Positions 5,592-6,652 of a stretch of DNA of 6,652 nucleotides are shown in pieces (position 1 is the first letter of the stretch; every line of letters starts with the position of its first letter). The notes under the pieces are model-generated. The model was given only the letters and a program-made list of their open reading frames with translations. It was not told the DNA's origin and made no database searches. Origin of the DNA: Pseudomonadota bacterium (GTDB lineage: Bacteria; Pseudomonadota; Alphaproteobacteria; UBA8366; JADFVY01); the NCBI GenBank assembly GCA_015222795.1, contig JADFVY010000537.1, positions 1 through 6,652 of the forward strand. The letters run 5' to 3'. The translations under genes were made by a program, and so were the position numbers.

Positions 5592-6652
5592 ATGGATGCC
5601 GCCGTGGAAAGCCCTTATCTGGTTGCGCTGAACCTGACCCGGCGCTGCAACCTGAAATGCGAGCATTGCTATCTGGATGCGGGCACGCGCGACTGCGGCG
5701 ATGTGGGCGAGCTGGACACAAAGGAAACCAAAGACCTGATCGACGAGATCGCGGCGCTCAGCGACGGGACCATGGTGGTGCTGACCGGTGGGGAACCCCT
5801 GCTACGGCGCGATATCGAAGATCTGGCGAGACACGCGACGGAATGCGGGCTCATGGTCGTCGTGGGCACCAACGGCATCCTGCTTAACGAAGACCGTGTA
5901 ACCCGTCTGGTTGATGCCGGCGTCAAAGGCGTCGGCATCAGCCTTGATTCTCTCCGGCCCGAATATCACGACGCATTTCGTGGCGCGTCCGGAGCCTGGC
6001 GCAAAACGATGGCGGGAATCGACAATTGTCGCCGTGCCGGTCTGGCCGTCCAGCTTCATTTTTCAGTCACCGACGACAATGCGCATGAACTGGACGATAT
6101 GATCGGTTTCGCCCGTTCCATAGAGGCCATGGTGCTGAACGTCTTCTTCCTGGTCTGCACCGGCCGTGGCGAGAAGGTGACCAATATCTCGCGCGATACT
6201 TACGAGGCCGTGCTGCGCAAGGTTACCCAGGCCGCGCACGATGTCGATGATTTGATGGTACGCGCCAAATGCGCCCCCCATTTCAAGCGCATGGCGATCG
6301 AACTGGATCCCGAATGGCCGATCACGCTGGCGCACGGTTACGATGCCGGGGGCTGCCTGGCCGGAACCCGCTATTGCCGGGTAACCCCGGAAGGCGACGT
6401 CACGGCCTGCCCCTATATGGAAGAGCCCGTCGGGTCGATCCGCGAGCAGGCTTTCGCTGATATCTGGCGCGATGCGCCAATGTTTCAGGCGTTACGCGCG
6501 CCGAAGCTGGAAGGCCGCTGCGGCGCCTGCGAATACCGCAAGCTCTGTGGCGGTTGCCGCGCCCGGCCCTTCGCCCGCGACGGCGAACTGATGGGTGAGG
6601 ATTTCCTCTGCGCCTACGAACCCGGCGGTGGCGCGGTGATCGAGCCAATGCT
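5592..6652 (+). CDS. Radical SAM/SPASM enzyme, NirJ/Ahb-like, 3' end cut off
   Basis: The frame is open to the window end, giving 353 residues without a stop. The radical SAM iron-sulfur motif CxxxCxxC is at C19, C23, C26 (CNLKCEHC), followed by the SAM-binding GGEP at 66-69 and the conserved 'GISLDS' strand at 115-120. The C-terminal part is cysteine-rich (C255, C262, C273, C310, C313, C319, C322, C340) with the CxxCxxxxxCxxC arrangement of a SPASM domain that binds auxiliary iron-sulfur clusters. The AKCAPHF segment at 225-231 and the overall pattern resemble NirJ (heme d1 synthesis) and AhbC/AhbD (alternative heme synthesis), which remove or alter side chains of heme precursors. Peptide-modifying SPASM enzymes are the alternative. 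Most of the protein is present, since the family usually has 350-400 residues. It starts 4 bases after the UspA stop. With five or more hemes encoded upstream, a role in heme modification is a reasonable inference but the substrate is not shown. Confidence 0.92.
   Translation, partial: MDAAVESPYLVALNLTRRCNLKCEHCYLDAGTRDCGDVGELDTKETKDLIDEIAALSDGTMVVLTGGEPLLRRDIEDLARHATECGLMVVVGTNGILLNEDRVTRLVDAGVKGVGISLDSLRPEYHDAFRGASGAWRKTMAGIDNCRRAGLAVQLHFSVTDDNAHELDDMIGFARSIEAMVLNVFFLVCTGRGEKVTNISRDTYEAVLRKVTQAAHDVDDLMVRAKCAPHFKRMAIELDPEWPITLAHGYDAGGCLAGTRYCRVTPEGDVTACPYMEEPVGSIREQAFADIWRDAPMFQALRAPKLEGRCGACEYRKLCGGCRARPFARDGELMGEDFLCAYEPGGGAVIEPM

Overview
The window is a GC-rich, gene-dense stretch of bacterial DNA. 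All seven recognisable genes lie on the + strand and are separated by at most 13 bases, or overlap, so it reads as the inside of one long operon. Both ends are cut inside genes. Codon use and protein style suggest a proteobacterium, most likely an alphaproteobacterium of the Rhodospirillales kind. That is an impression from sequence style; there is no rRNA or other marker here.

Layout: (1) 1-591, the C-terminal part of a membrane protein resembling subunit I of cytochrome bd quinol oxidase (CydA-like). (2) 596-1411, a membrane-anchored diheme cytochrome c. (3) 1425-2192, a three-helix membrane protein with a C-terminal monoheme cytochrome c domain. (4) 2195-3730, an exported protein with two cytochrome c domains, an ethylbenzene-dehydrogenase-type heme-binding domain and a C-terminal membrane anchor. 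(5) 3735-3944, a small two-helix membrane protein. (6) 3941-5587, a double universal-stress-protein (UspA) domain protein whose C-terminus carries one clear and two degenerate copies of the small helical domain known from light-independent protochlorophyllide reductase (PCP_red type). (7) 5592-end, a radical SAM/SPASM enzyme of the NirJ/Ahb heme-modifying kind, cut by the window end.

Taken together, the first five genes look like a membrane-bound electron-transfer complex: a bd-oxidase-like quinol-reactive subunit and three c-type cytochrome proteins with five covalent hemes, plus a possible sixth non-covalent heme. Predicted topology puts every heme c domain on the periplasmic side. The last two genes are cytoplasmic. 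One has domains related to a tetrapyrrole-binding enzyme and the other resembles enzymes that modify heme precursors, which raises the possibility that the operon also encodes maturation or regulation of an unusual heme cofactor. This system-level reading is inference. No CydB-like gene is present in the visible part. There is no intergenic region long enough to hold a promoter, and I saw no terminator, tRNA, mobile element, CRISPR array or long repeat.
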